Both the position numbers and the translations under genes were made by a program. A DNA stretch of 64,000 nucleotides from Actinomortierella ambigua (Eukaryota; Mortierellomycota; Mortierellomycetes; Mortierellales; Mortierellaceae), in the NCBI GenBank assembly GCA_016098155.1, contig JAAAJB010000045.1:38075-102074 (forward strand), written 5' to 3'. A model generated the notes under the pieces. The model worked only from the letters and a program-made list of their open reading frames with translations, ran no database searches and was not told where the DNA came from. Shown here piece by piece: positions 45,918-56,992 of the stretch. Position 1 is the stretch's first letter. The number at the start of each line of letters is the position of its first letter.

Positions 45918-47429
45918 ATGCTGCGTTCAATGCCATCAACACTCTCGGGTACTAACCCTCTTGAGCTTATCGATGTTGTGGAGCGTGTTATCCCATTCCT
46001 AGACTTTGAGAGTCTTCTCGCGGTCCGCACAATTTCGCGTCTCTGGTATCGACTGACCCAGAAGCAGCTTGTTCCCCAGTCGACGGTCTACTGGAACGAG
46101 TTTGAGCCCGAAGAGAAGCTGGCCGCCATTGCGAGCGATCTGAACAAGACGCGGGTGCTGACAATCGATACCAAAGCCTACACGGGCAAGGGCCTATGGT
46201 CAATTCCTCAGCGCGAGGCCCGCAAGGTCCTGTATGACCCACTGATGAAGGCGATGAGCGACCCGGCCAAGAACCGATTGCTCGAGGAGATTGTCTTTCG
46301 AGGCGGCATGGCAGCTGAGGAGGACCTCTTTCCAGTCTTACCCAGCATGGCCCATCTCCAGCGACTGACGATCGAACCCCACCCAGAGATTACCTACGCC
46401 GACCGTGGAGGGCTCCTAAAGATCCTGGGGGAGTCACGACCTGGTGGACCGGGCGAGTCGCTCCGAGAGCTGACGATGCGGCATGGGCGGTGGCACTCGA
46501 CGTCCAAGCCCAGCACGGCGCAGTGCCGGGTGCAGAAGCTCGTGTTGGACCGGGTGAACATGATGGACCAGAACGTGATGAGTGTCCTACATTCGTGTCC
46601 CGAGTTAGAGGAGCTGGTGGCGATCCGAACATTGGCTCGATGGGCGATCCCGATCATGAAGAGTATGTCGACGTCGTGTCCGAAACTAAAGCGGCTCACG
46701 TTCGACAACGGGATTGCCTGGAATGCGCTGCAGATGGGTTGGTTGACCAGGTTCTTTGAGCCGGAGCTTGAGGCTTTGACCATCTATGGATACGATGGCA
46801 ATGGGTTGGAGGACATGCTCACCACGCTCGGAACGAGGTTCACACGCCTTGAGAAGCTCGAGCTGCGTCAGTGCCAGGGCAGTGGTAGTAATACGCACTC
46901 GCCGATGAAGATTGGACTTGGGCTACTCAAGTTCCTAGCAGAGCTGTCGCCGCAACTGCAACACTTGAGTGTGCCAGACGCAGAATGGTCGCCGGTTCAG
47001 TTGAAGGAGGACGGACGCCGGCTGGCAAACTGTGGTCTCCACACGCTAGAGATCGGCATCAGCGACGGTACAGAGATGAAGGACACTGTCGAGTTTCTGG
47101 AGGATCAGTGGCCCCAGCTGCGATACCTGACGCTGACCCACCTGAACCTCCGAGAGCCTGCGCAGGACCTCCGAGCGTTGAAGCAGCTCAAGGACCTGGT
47201 GCGGGTGAGGCTGGTGGTCGACGCATTGGGCCCATTGGTGGCCGCCAAGGACGAGCTGAAGACGTTTGTGTTTGGCAAGCCTGGCGTGTGGCCGCTGCTG
47301 AGCCGGTTCGAGATTGTGTATCGGACCTCGCAGGAGGATCCGACGTCGATCCAGGAGCTTGGAGAATGGTTCCGACAGGAGGCGCGGCCGCTGGTGACAT
47401 TTTCGTTTGATCAGCTCCAAGAAGCTTAA
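45918..47429 (+). CDS. F-box/leucine-rich-repeat protein
   Basis: Single-exon gene of 503 residues. An F-box-like start (NPLELIDVVERVIPFLDFESLLAVRTISRLWYRL) occupies about residues 13-47. It is followed by leucine-rich repeats with patterns such as LQRLTIEPHP, LRELTMRHG, VQKLVLDRVNM, CPKLKRLTFDNG, LEKLELRQCQG, LQHLSVPDAEW and LRYLTLTHLNL. Such proteins link substrates to SCF ubiquitin ligases through Skp1. The F-box lacks the usual Leu-Pro start, so it is a divergent copy. These families are numerous and variable in early-diverging fungi, and the target is unknown. A short pyrimidine-rich leader directly precedes the ATG. Confidence 0.85.
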   Translation: MLRSMPSTLSGTNPLELIDVVERVIPFLDFESLLAVRTISRLWYRLTQKQLVPQSTVYWNEFEPEEKLAAIASDLNKTRVLTIDTKAYTGKGLWSIPQREARKVLYDPLMKAMSDPAKNRLLEEIVFRGGMAAEEDLFPVLPSMAHLQRLTIEPHPEITYADRGGLLKILGESRPGGPGESLRELTMRHGRWHSTSKPSTAQCRVQKLVLDRVNMMDQNVMSVLHSCPELEELVAIRTLARWAIPIMKSMSTSCPKLKRLTFDNGIAWNALQMGWLTRFFEPELEALTIYGYDGNGLEDMLTTLGTRFTRLEKLELRQCQGSGSNTHSPMKIGLGLLKFLAELSPQLQHLSVPDAEWSPVQLKEDGRRLANCGLHTLEIGISDGTEMKDTVEFLEDQWPQLRYLTLTHLNLREPAQDLRALKQLKDLVRVRLVVDALGPLVAAKDELKTFVFGKPGVWPLLSRFEIVYRTSQEDPTSIQELGEWFRQEARPLVTFSFDQLQEA

Positions 47430-47793
47430 AAAAAATACAAAGATAGAGCTTGTGTGCACATGGCCGTTCCCTCCGCCACCCATTTTTCTCATCAGCCCCC
47501 TTCGAATCCAAGAAACAACACTTGAACCAAGCAGTCACTTTTTTTTTTTGTGTTCCCCTGGGGTCCGTCCCCCCTCACACCCTTTTTTTTTTTTTTTCTC
47601 TTGTTCCTTGGTTCATTGCCTGTCCTCTCCGACACACTTTCCCCCCCCCTCCCTCCCTACCCTTACCTCTTTCTACCTTTCCCACCTCCTCTCCGTCGCT
47701 CTGTGCTACTCGTAGTTCTGTGCTCCTCCTCTACATTCACTGCGATTTCGACATTCAGTTTCCCCTGAAAATATATTATTTCTTGCCAAAACC
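47430..47793. other. Intergenic region before the carrier gene
   Basis: About 360 bp, T- and C-rich with several homopolymer runs (T at 47539-47549 and 47584-47598, C at 47641-47649). It combines the F-box 3' end with the carrier promoter and leader. No ORF is supported. Confidence 0.55.
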
Positions 47794-50043
47794 ATGAGTG
47801 CAACATCAACAGCAGCCACGAGGGCAAACTCCATGATCCTGCCTGCAATGCCCATGGCATTGCCCACAAGCACCTCCACCACCACCGCAATCACCCAGCA
47901 GTACCAATACCAGCAGCAACAACAGCAGCAACCACAGCAAAAGATCGGATCCAATATAACCGCCACCAACACCACGGTGCCTGCAACAACAGTTCAGAAG
48001 CAGATCGCAGGCCTGCAGTTTTCCTGGGTCCACTTCCTGGCAGGAGGGTAAGCATGCTTGTTCTGGACACTGAAGAAGTCATACACCCCCCCCCCCCCAC
48101 CCCACCAAACCGTTCGGCCCACTTTCCCCCCTGGGAGTTTGGGTTCTCTTTCCCCCGGAACGGAACANNNNNNNNNNCCCGCTTGTTCTGTACACTCAAG
48201 AAGCCTTTCCCCCCCCCCCCCCCAACGCAACAGATCTGTTGGTCTACTTTGCATCCTTGGTGTCTTGGGTCTCTTTCTGCACGGAACGGAAAGAGTTCTC
48301 TGCTCGCCTCTCCCTTTGGCATTTTTTTTTTGATGATGGCTATTCCTCTCCTGCACTTCTCCTTCTTTTTGCTCCTCCTCCTCTCCTATGATCCTGTCTT
48401 GATCCGGTCAGGAAAGAAAGGATTTGGAGAGACCCTGCTGAAAAGAGAAAGGAGAAGGAGGATGAACTCTTCTTTTTTCCCCCCTCTCTGCCCCTCTCTA
48501 CCATGCCATGCCTCGCCTCCCTTTGTCAGCGAGTGTAACAACAACCCACAGATGATTAACGCTGTTGTTTTTTCTTCCTTCTTTTGATGGCTACAGAACA
48601 GGAGGAATGGCGGGAGCCCTTGTCACGTCTCCGCTAGACGTCGTTAAAACCCGGCTTCAGGTAAACAGAACATGGCCCCGAATATCCGCAAACATGGGGA
48701 ACCATGGAGTAGAGGGAATTGGGGTTACTGAACCTCGGAGAACAGAACGAAACAGTCATGGGGTGAAAAAACTCCGACCTAGATCGACAGAGAGCGCGCA
48801 GAAACCCAGAGGGCAAAAAGGACTAATTGGGAATCCCCCTTCCCCTTCCCCTCTTTCTCTCTCTCTCTCTCCACCGAAAACCTTGTTGGTTGTTTTCTTT
48901 TTTCTTGTTCTTTCAACCCATAGTCATCATTGTACAAAAGTGCACCAGGATCCACCGCACAGAGAGGACTTGCCTCGGTGCTTGGACACATCAAAGACAC
49001 CTGCCTGATACTGGGGTAAGGACATTCGACTGAGGCACTTTCCCCGAACATTGGTGCCAGAATTTTCCCAGACCCCCACCCCTTGAAACTCACCCCGCTT
49101 TCACACACTCGACCGTCTCGGTTTTTTTTATCCAATCTAGCCATATCTATACCAAAGAGGGACCAAGAGCTCTGTATAAGGGACTTGGGCCCAACCTCGT
49201 TGGCGTCATTCCAGCAAGGTAAAAAACATAGTAATCTATGCTCGTTTTAACTGGCATTCGGTATGTTGAGGTATATTTCGGGTGTATTGACTCTACCTTC
49301 TCTTCCAAAAACAAAAAAAAAAAAAAAAAAAAAACAGGGCAATCAACTTTGCAACATACGGTAATGGAAAGAAGCTGTTTACAGAGCTGAATCATGGCAA
49401 GGAGACGACGATGGTACATCTTTCGTCAGCAGCGACAGCAGGCGTGGTCACAGCGACGATGACCAACCCGATCTGGCTGATCAAGACACGGATGCAGCTG
49501 CAACAGGAAGGGGTCCGACAATACCGCAATAGCCTGGACTGTATTGTTCAGATCCTGAGGATGGAAGGTATCCGAGGGCTGTACAAGGGATTGAGCGCGT
49601 CGTACCTGGGCGTGGCCGAGGGCACGATCCAATGGGTTATTTATGAGCAGCTCAAGACGACGTTGGCGGAACATCGACGTCAACGACGCGAGATTCTCAA
49701 TGTTGCGGGAACACCAGGATCAGCGTCGACCATGGCAACGTACAAGGTTGGCGGCAAGGAGATGGAGGAATGGGTACATTACCTGGGAGCGGCTGGTGTG
49801 GCCAAGTTTGTGGCGTCGGCCATCACGTACCCACACGAGGTCCTGCGCACACGGTTGCGTCAGGTGCCGATGAAGGGTGAGGCTCCCAAGTACACGGGCT
49901 TGAAGCAGACGTTCCAGCTCGTGCTCAAGGAGGAAGGTGTTGCAGCGCTCTATGGTGGTCTGACAGCTCATATGATGCGCGTCGTGCCTAATGCTGCCAT
50001 CATGTTCTTCTGTTATGAGGCGATCCTGCACCACTTTGGATAA
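47794..50043 (+). CDS. RIM2: Mitochondrial pyrimidine-nucleotide carrier (Rim2 / SLC25A33-36 type)
   Basis: Five exons: 47794-48047, 48597-48660, 48924-49015, 49141-49218 and 49338-50043. All are GT-AG and give 398 codons including the stop. Three carrier repeats are seen with signatures [23 protein letters not shown] and [12 protein letters not shown]. Subfamily marks include [23 protein letters not shown], the [16 protein letters not shown] stretch and ITYPHEV; the [12 protein letters not shown] and [12 protein letters not shown] motifs are typical of Rim2 and SLC25A33/36. These import (deoxy)pyrimidine nucleotides and support mtDNA and mtRNA synthesis. The first about 70 residues are a Thr/Gln-rich extension unlike the carrier core. 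Intron 1 contains an assembly gap with duplicated flanks, so its length is unreliable, but the exons are intact. Confidence 0.94.
48168..48177. other. Assembly gap (10 N) with duplicated flanks
   Basis: Ten N inside carrier intron 1. Sequence left of the gap (about 48056-48167) and right of it (about 48182-48290) are noisy versions of the same stretch: both start GCTTGTTCTG, pass through a poly-C run and end CGGAACGGA. The gap therefore probably splits one poorly read poly-C region. Confidence 0.9.
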
Positions 50044-50259
50044 GCGACATGTCTCTGTCTCTTGTTCTCCCAACCCATTCATCCCTCCCCCTTTTTGTCG
50101 TTTCTTCTGCATTTGTCTGTGTTTTCCTCTGCACGCCCCTATCTTGTACTTTACTTCTAGAACTCCTCGCCAGAAAAATAAAACGCGTGAGTAGAATTCT
50201 CACACACACACACTCTCTCTCTGTTCTCATTGCTTTTTTTTTTACTTCTCCCGTCAACC

Positions 50260-51299
50260 ATGCCTCGAGACACCCTGAAATGTCGCCACTGCCCCCATCA
50301 ATCGAAGAGCACTTGCGAACTTACCCGTCATGAGAGACTGCGACACCGGCTCGATTACCAGTACACCCTCCCGAACGACAGAGTCATTCACCTGACAAGG
50401 AAAGGACCCAATGGAGGGCTAAAGTGCCCGAAGTCCGACTGTGGAGTCGCTTTAGCCTACTTTTCTTCTGTAGATCGACACTTCGCCCTTGAAAGTCATC
50501 GTTCGATCCTTTCTTCGCCACCACCACCACCACAACGACCACGACCACCGCCACCACAGTCGTCAGCAGCGACAGCAATTGTTCCAAGTCGACCTGTAGC
50601 TACGCGTTCGGCAACCCAAACGCGAGACGCGATTTCAGATGAAGAAGCAGAAGAAAGCGGAGAAGAGAACGTGGTAGGACGAGCAGAGGGCCAAGACGAC
50701 CACGAGAGAGAGGAGCAGCTCATGGAGGAGTCAGAGACGCTTTTTGAAGGGGTCTTTGGTGACCAGGACCCAACACTCTTGTGGGTTCGTGATGATCAGG
50801 GCCGCCTCGAGGCAAACAGAGTGATTCCAACTGTGCCTCTGAGAGACGTGATGAATTATCGCTGGCGAAAGACTACCATTCGAGTGCTCGTAAGAAAAAA
50901 AAAAAAGACAAAGAAGACGAAGAAGACAAAGAAGACAAAGACAGGTGCTAAAGCCTCCTTAATTCACGCCCTGCATTAGGCAAAGATCGATCGTGTAAAG
51001 AAATTCCGCTTGACGACAACTGGTGCCTATTTCATCGTCTCCTTGAGCCCTACCAAATCCCACCTTGTTGCTCCCCCGTCGTCCGTAAAGCCTGAAGGCT
51101 ATTCACCGCCCCTGACGCTGGATACCTGTCTTGACACTGCTCTGGTCGAGAAGTTCTTGACTGTCTCGGCAGAAAAGTTGGCCAAAGACATCGAGTCGGA
51201 GGAGGGCAAGCAAAACCTCAAGGAGGTAAATTCATGTTCTTTACGTTTCAGGCACAAACGATTTTTCATTTTTTTTTTAAACTTTCATTTTGAAATTCG

Positions 51300-51330
<31 letters not shown>

Positions 51331-51457
51331 ATCTCTTCAGAGGATTGTCAATCTTCGAGTCTACTTGGAGTCGCTCGGTGTACTTTGTTGTACGATTTCT
51401 GGTCGCTCAGAAGGCTTACCTTGCGTTACGATGATAAATCACGCTGACGTGAAGTGA
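50260..51457 (+). CDS. Uncharacterised protein with two C2H2 zinc fingers
   Basis: Exons 50260-50889, 50980-51225 and 51341-51457 join at phase 0 to 331 codons including the stop. Finger 1 starts at about residue 8 (C-x2-C-x12-H-x4-H, within CRHCPHQSKSTC). Finger 2 begins near residue 57 (C-x4-C-x12-H-x5-H, starting CPKSDC). A Pro-rich run and an acidic segment follow, then VSLSPTKSH and a helical Glu/Lys region. The first intron is 90 nt, in frame, and its acceptor TAG is also the stop codon if it is retained; retention would give a 239-residue form ending in a Lys/Thr-rich tail. A DNA-binding or RNA-binding regulatory role is possible but only the fingers support it. The leader has a CA/CT repeat just before the ATG. 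Confidence 0.7.
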
Positions 51458-52313
51458 AGGAAAAAAAAAAAAAAAAAGAGACAGATATGAACAGCCCAGG
51501 AGATATGTAGGCAACAAATAGCAAGCTCATTTCGTACCATGCCAAGTACAACTCTACGTGCGTAGCATAGACAAAGATGTTTTGTCGATTGCAACCGTTT
51601 CTTTTTTTTTTTTTTTTTTTTTTGGGGGGTTTTCTTCGGGGGGAGATTTTATTTTTTTTTTTGTGTTTTTTTTGGTGGATTTCTCTCGTGAGGAAACTTG
51701 AGTGATTGAGTTTAACTTTTCTTCAAAACGAATCATAACATTTGTACACCCCTAATGGTTTGTCCCACTTTTCCTAGCAAAAGACAAAAGGGGGTGTAGC
51801 ATGTGCCTGTATGTAAATGCTCTCTTCCTTTTCTGGATCACTTCATACCTTTAACTTTATAGTAAGTCCACGAGGATAACATGAAAAGTATATAGCAAAT
51901 ACAACACAGGAACTTTAGAAACCATGCGCTAGAAATAATATCAAGATCAGATACGAGCAATATAAACTCGACTTGAAAGAGTTTTTCTTGTAATTTATCT
52001 CCTAGTTTGAATTTACGATTGCTTGTTGGGGTCGAGCGTATCGAATGCACAAAGAGATATTCACGAGATTGTGTAATCTCTTTGAAGCCAAAAGGAGCTT
52101 AAAGCCACCATCAGTCAACGAGTGGCGAATTTAGGACTCTTTTACTTTTTTTTTCTTTCTAAAAAACATTAAAAAAAAATTAGCACAAAAAATTTAAATA
52201 ATGTCTGGAAATACATGATATGCGAGGAAATAATTGCTGAAATCTCAATTAAACAATAGTGTCCCAATTTCAAAACTTCCAACAAGTTGACCTTCCCAGT
52301 TTGGGTTGGATCT
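51458..52313. other. AT-rich intergenic region upstream of tRNA-Asp
   Basis: About 850 bp with long poly-T runs (51600-51623 and 51652-51672 on the plus strand). From about 51838 to 52260 it is clearly more AT-rich than the rest of the window. No ORF with protein character; it may include the 3' end of the zinc-finger gene. Confidence 0.6.
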
Positions 52314-52385
52314 TCTCTGGTAGTATAGTGGTGAGTATCTCCGCCTGTCACGCGGAAGACCGGGGTTCAATTCCCCGCCAGAGAG
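52314..52385 (+). tRNA. tRNA-Asp (anticodon GTC), no intron
   Basis: A complete 72-nt cloverleaf. The 7-bp acceptor stem TCTCTGG pairs with CCAGAGA, with G as discriminator base. The D-arm region is TAGTATAGTGGTGAGTATC, the anticodon arm is CCGCCTGTCACGCGG with loop CTGTCAC and anticodon GTC, and the T-arm is CGGGG TTCAATT CCCCG. CCA is not encoded, as usual for eukaryotes. A T-rich stretch (TTTCTTTT) follows directly and may act as a Pol III terminator. Confidence 0.97.
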
Positions 52386-53341
52386 TTTCTTTTGCTACCC
52401 CCGGGGTCATCCTTTTGATGGATTTTCGTTTTGAAGCGAATTGCTTAATATTCTCGGCACGAACTCCACCTCGGTGGGATGCCGTTTTTCATTTTGGAGG
52501 TTTAACGTAGCTGCCACGCATCCATCAGGAGAGTAGGTGGACTTTTTTTTTCTTCTTCGGTGGATATACTTGATTTGATATCAGATTAAGGTCCATCCAT
52601 GGTGTAGGATGGTAGAGCAAGACAAAATCTGTAAAGAAGGAATGAAGGCGTTGTGTGTACAGGATGATGGGCATTGTGCTACCCAAAGATGCTGTGAAGT
52701 AACAATAAAGACGAGATTTGAGGCAGATCAGAGCTTGTTAACCATGGAAGAAGGTTTGGCTGCTTATCCAGACCAAGAATCGATACGGGCTTGTGTACAA
52801 AAGAAAAACAGGGCAGATAAGGGAGCAAGAACGAAAGCACGCACGAGGTATATAATGAGGCGGGGGCATATCAATAGGTAAGAGGATAGATTGGCCTCGA
52901 AGGCATCAAGAGATCGAGATCAAGGTCAATGTCTTCCCACTTTGATATTTGGCGACTCAGGGTCCAGATCTACTTGTGGCATGTCAAGGGTCCATGTTGA
53001 TATCAAACCCTTTCGCAATTCGACGTCTACGTTGATTTTAAGGTTTTCGTTTGTTTCTCTTTATCTGTTGGTGCCTTTATCCGAAAACTACTTTTAGGGC
53101 AAAGGTAGGTTGAATGGATATGTGCGGAAGAATTGCAAGACCTCTCCATAATACCAACGACTCTTCAACACTTGTTTCGGAAGCGAGTGCAGGACTCATC
53201 ATTAACGTCATGAACGACTGAAAAAAATCTTTTAATATGCTACACTACGAAGAGGGGAGAGGTTGAAGAGGAGGTGGATGGGGGGCGGGGGTGATGGGGG
53301 AGAGAAGCAAGCTACCGACACGCCCATTTTTTTTTTTATTT
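52386..53341. other. Intergenic region right of tRNA-Asp
   Basis: About 950 bp. Shortly after the tRNA lie two small hairpins, one followed by five T (52455-52489). A 90-codon ORF (52609-52881, plus strand) is Met-started but has composition unlike neighbouring genes and no recognisable motif, so I do not call it a gene. The end nearest the carbonic anhydrase stop is G-rich and probably its 3' UTR. Confidence 0.5.
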
Positions 53342-55540
53342 TCAAGGCTTCTCAACATGGTAGACTTCCTCAGTCGCACCAGGGCCCTCAATACACAGGC
53401 CCAAGTTTCGGATCTTGCCATCGCTGAGGCGGTAGCACCAAGCATGGATGCTGACCTCGGCGCCGCGGGCCCAAGCCTTCTGGATGGTCGAGGTATGGCC
53501 GACGTTGAGGGCCGACTGGATGACGTTGAGCTCCGTGAGCAAGTCTTGCTGCTCCTTGCTGCCGCTGGGCAACTTGTCAAACTTCTTGCGGTGGATCGTG
53601 TACAGGTCTTTGATGTTGCGGAGCCAGTTATCAATCACACCAAAGTTCTTCTGCGTCAACGAGGCGGCCACACCTCCGCAGCCATAGTGGCCACAGACGA
53701 TGATATGGCGCACCTTGAGCACATCCACGGCATACTCGACCACCGACAGCAAGTTCATGTCCGTGTGTGTCACCACGTTGGCGATGTTGCGGTGCACAAA
53801 GACCTCACCAGGGTCCAGGTTCACGATCTGGTTGGCAGGCACACGCGAGTCCGAGCAACCTACCAAGAGAGAGAGAGAGAAAAAAAAGAGGGGACGTTAA
53901 AAGAATTGGTCAGCATGTGTGTTTTTTTTTGTTCGTTTCTTTATCTATCTACATGGCGCCATAGACAGATAAAAAAGTAAAGGGCGAGACGAGGCGACAA
54001 AAAAAGAAACAAGATAAATTAAATGTACTTACCGATCCACAGCACTTGAGGAGTCTGCTGCTTCTCCAGCTTGGCAAAGAAGCCAGGGCGCTCACGATCC
54101 ATACGCTCAGCCCAGGCCTTGTTTTGACCCAACAACTGTTCTGTGAACCGGCGGGCCTCGTCCGAGACTGGGGGCAGACCTTCCAGGTCAACACTGCCCT
54201 CGTCATCGCTGCCTTGGTAGATGCCAAACTCGGTGCTAGACGCGGTGTGCCCATGGTTACAGCCACAATCTTCATGTCGGCGATCGTTGTGGTTGTGGTT
54301 CTTGTGGTCGTGGTCGTGATGGTGCTTGTGTCGGCTCTCATGCAGCCGCTTCTCAAACAGGGCCTCGGTCGCATTGGCAGCTGCAATCGTCGGGCTTGGT
54401 GGGCGGCTCGTGGGTGTGTCCTTGTCGGTATCTTTCATCGTGGCAGAGGTGGAGAAGGCAGGTGCGCTGGTGGTAGGCGTGCAAGAGGACTGGTACTGGC
54501 GGAGGAAAGGGTGCGAGCGAGTGAAGATGGGAGACGACGAACCGATGGGGTCCTTTGGATCGATGATCGTGTGCGAGTGGGGAGCGGTTGCGATATCGGA
54601 TGGTTTAGAGGCCCTGTTGGTCGCCGAGGTGTTCAGCTGTTGTCCTTTGGAGGCAGAGATGGGAATAGAGGGCGTTCGTGAGTTACTTGACATGCCTTGA
54701 AGTGCACTGCTGGATTGACCAGTTACAGGGGAGGGAGGGAAGAGGGGAGATGGGGGGGGGGGAAGATGTGAAGAAAAGAAGAAGAAAGAAACAAAAAAAA
54801 GAGAGCGTCCGATCTGGGGGGAGGTGGTCCCTTTGTATATTTTTCTGATCTGGAGAAACAGACACCAACAGACGGCGATACAACTCGTGGGGGAGAGAGA
54901 GGTAGATTTTTGGGGGCAGACAGCAGGGAAGAGGGCCACCAAAGATGTTTTGTCCGACACCCCGATCTACGACGACGACTTACACCCCGCCTATTTGACG
55001 CCTTCTTCCCACAGAACAGAGACATGCGCGCATCTACAGGTAACCTCACGTTGTGCAGACTACCATTGGGTGCTAGCACGAGGGTGCACTGCCGTCTTGT
55101 ATGCCCAGTCCCTTTTCCATCCACACACGCATTCTCTCTCCCCTTTCCGTAGCAACACTCAAAAACTACACGCAAATGGGGTGACTCGCCGATAATCTGC
55201 CAGCTACCCATGTGGGCCGAGATCAGGAAAGACGGACCACAATACACTCTTCAGAACGTGGGTAGCTAGCCCCTGCACCCTCTTGCCATCTCATGGAATG
55301 CCACTATTGCATGAGCGACTTGCCATTTGCCTCATGCCACCTCCACTTGCAAGATCCCGCCACTGTGACCAGGTATCTCCGGACTGGTGTCTGGAGCTAA
55401 TATCCATTAAGAAAACAAAACGCGAGTGGTAGCTTACTCTTCATAACGGTGAGGAGCGAAAGTGAGGAGCGAGGCAGCAGACGTGCAGAGCAAGTTTGCC
55501 GGGTGGTGATGGAAGTTGCTGTCCGGATGAATGTAGCCAT
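53342..55540 (-). CDS. Beta-class carbonic anhydrase with His-rich N-terminal arm
   Basis: Core exons are 54695-54033 and 53859-53342 with a 173-bp GT-AG intron. The spliced core reads VLWIGCSDSRVPA and then VCGHYGCGG, giving the Cys, His and Cys zinc ligands and the Asp-Arg dyad of beta carbonic anhydrases. The product interconverts CO2 and bicarbonate. Before the catalytic part lies about 200 residues of Ser/Thr-rich sequence with an HKHHHDHDHKNHNH block. A likely first exon at 55540-55438 encodes MATFIRTATSITTRQ, an Arg/Ser/Thr-rich mitochondrial-type presequence, and ends at an A|GTAAGC donor. It joins in phase to an AAG acceptor before 54695, giving 427 residues. Without it, translation could start at the ATG at 54693 (392 residues). 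The 5' exon is therefore moderately supported and the core is certain. Confidence 0.87.
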
Positions 55541-56273
55541 TGTGTAGGGTGAGTTGATTCTGAATGAGGTGGGAGGAGTGGAGAGGTAGGTGGAAGTGGC
55601 GGGGTGAGAGCGAGAGAGTGGGAGAGCAAGAGCGAAAGAGATATCTACAGAGTGAGTGAAAGGTGAATAGAAGGGGATTGGTGGGTGGTGTACAGACCTT
55701 TGGGAACAAAAAAAAAAAGTGATCAAGAAGTGGGGTGGTTGGCGACCTTTTAAGCGCTTTGAATGGGCCGAGAAGAAAAAAGAGAAAGGAATAATATTTA
55801 TACAGTTGGTCCCCAATCCAGCCGTCCAGGAACACCTTGTTCTTTCTTTAGCAAAGGTGATCAGGTTCTTTTTTGGGTACTTCCCACCATTTGTTTTCTT
55901 CCACTCTTACTTTGATGTTCATTCACATCGTCCCTCTCTCTCCCTCTCTCTCTCCCCCCTTTCGTCTCTCCCTCTCTATCCTCTTGACACCCTCTTTGTT
56001 GTTGTGAGAAAGATGTTGTTGCTTATGACACCCCTTCGGGTCACTGAGCAAGGTTCGCGGTTCATGTAACTGCACACTCAACGTCAAATAGAGAACGTGC
56101 ACTTGGAGTAATTGAATGACGGCCACCGTGGGAAAGTTGGAGAAAATTGTATCCGAAGACGATACAACAGCAAAAATTTTAGTTTAGCCCCGCACCGGTG
56201 AATATTCATCTCCACACAGGCCGAGGAATAAACCATGATGATCCAGTATAGGCGATTATTATTTTATTCCATT
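55541..56273. other. Intergenic region between carbonic anhydrase start and Cns1-like stop
   Basis: About 730 bp containing the carbonic anhydrase promoter and the 3' end of the Cns1-like gene. It has an A run (55710-55719), a CT-rich tract (55937-55978), and AT-rich sequence before 56273. No ORF is supported. Confidence 0.55.
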
Positions 56274-56992
56274 TTACTTGCCATACTTCGCCAGCCAGTC
56301 CTTCTTCCACTGACTGTCTTCTTTCGGCACAACGATAAGACGCGCCAGCTGGTCCTTCAGGATATGTTTTTGGTGCTTCAAAATCGTGATCAGTTTGACC
56401 TTGAGACCGACCTTCATCAGACCAACGTTGCCTCCAGCGTCCTCCGTCTCAAAGTAAATATCCACCTTCTCCGGCCGGTACTTGTGTTGAGAATCCCATG
56501 GTGCTGGCTCATAAAAGATCTCTGCCAGCTGCTCGCCAATCGTGTCGTGCTCGTGGAAGGCCTGCACAAAATCAGACTCGTTGTGCTCCGGGTACAGGAT
56601 GAATGTCGGTACGGAAATATCACCAGTCTCATCGTGGACCTGAATGTCGTGCGGGTGGTTTTTGGTGTATCCTGGTGTCGATGCCGTCTTGATACCACGC
56701 TTCTCCAGCGCACTTTCGATTTTGAGCTTTTGCTCCCGAATCTTACGCTCTCGCTCCTCCCGTGCCTTGCGCTTCGCCTCCTTGATGTCAAACTCGGCCT
56801 GGATCCGCTTCTGCTCCTCTCGCACCGCCTTGTTATCCGGATCGTTGATCAGCGCGTGTTCACAGCAGTCGATGGCTTCCGCGTACATCTCCAATGCTGC
56901 CAGTGCCTTGGCAGACCGGAAGAGTGCCTTGACATTCTTGGGGTTTAGCTTCAGCGCAGCTGCACAGTCTGTCATCACCTTGCGATAGTTTT
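56274..56992 (-). CDS. CNS1: Cns1/TTC4-type Hsp90 co-chaperone, N-terminal part missing
   Basis: An exon of 239 codons plus two phase bases starts after a TGTAG acceptor at 56993-56994 and runs to the stop at 56274. It begins in the middle of a TPR (NYRKVMTDCAAALKLNPKNVKALFRSAKALAAL), carries one more TPR (YAEAIDCCEHALINDPDN) and a charged coiled coil (AEFDIKEAKRKAREERERK). It ends with the C-terminal wheel domain of Cns1/TTC4 (VPTFILYPEHNESDFVQAF, PWDSQHKYRPEKVDIYFET, ARLIVVPKEDSQW). Cns1 bridges Hsp90/Hsp70 to clients and translation factors. The roughly 120-150 upstream residues, with the first TPR helices, are not found in the 400 bp before the divergent Sqt1-like start. The upstream side is a poly-A run on the coding strand (57007-57024). 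Either the 5' exons were lost in assembly or this copy is truncated. An ATG at 56973 could start a short form. Confidence 0.8.

Noticed and set aside
52609..52881. 90-codon ORF right of tRNA-Asp
   Set aside because: No motif, codon use unlike the neighbouring genes, no splice or promoter support.
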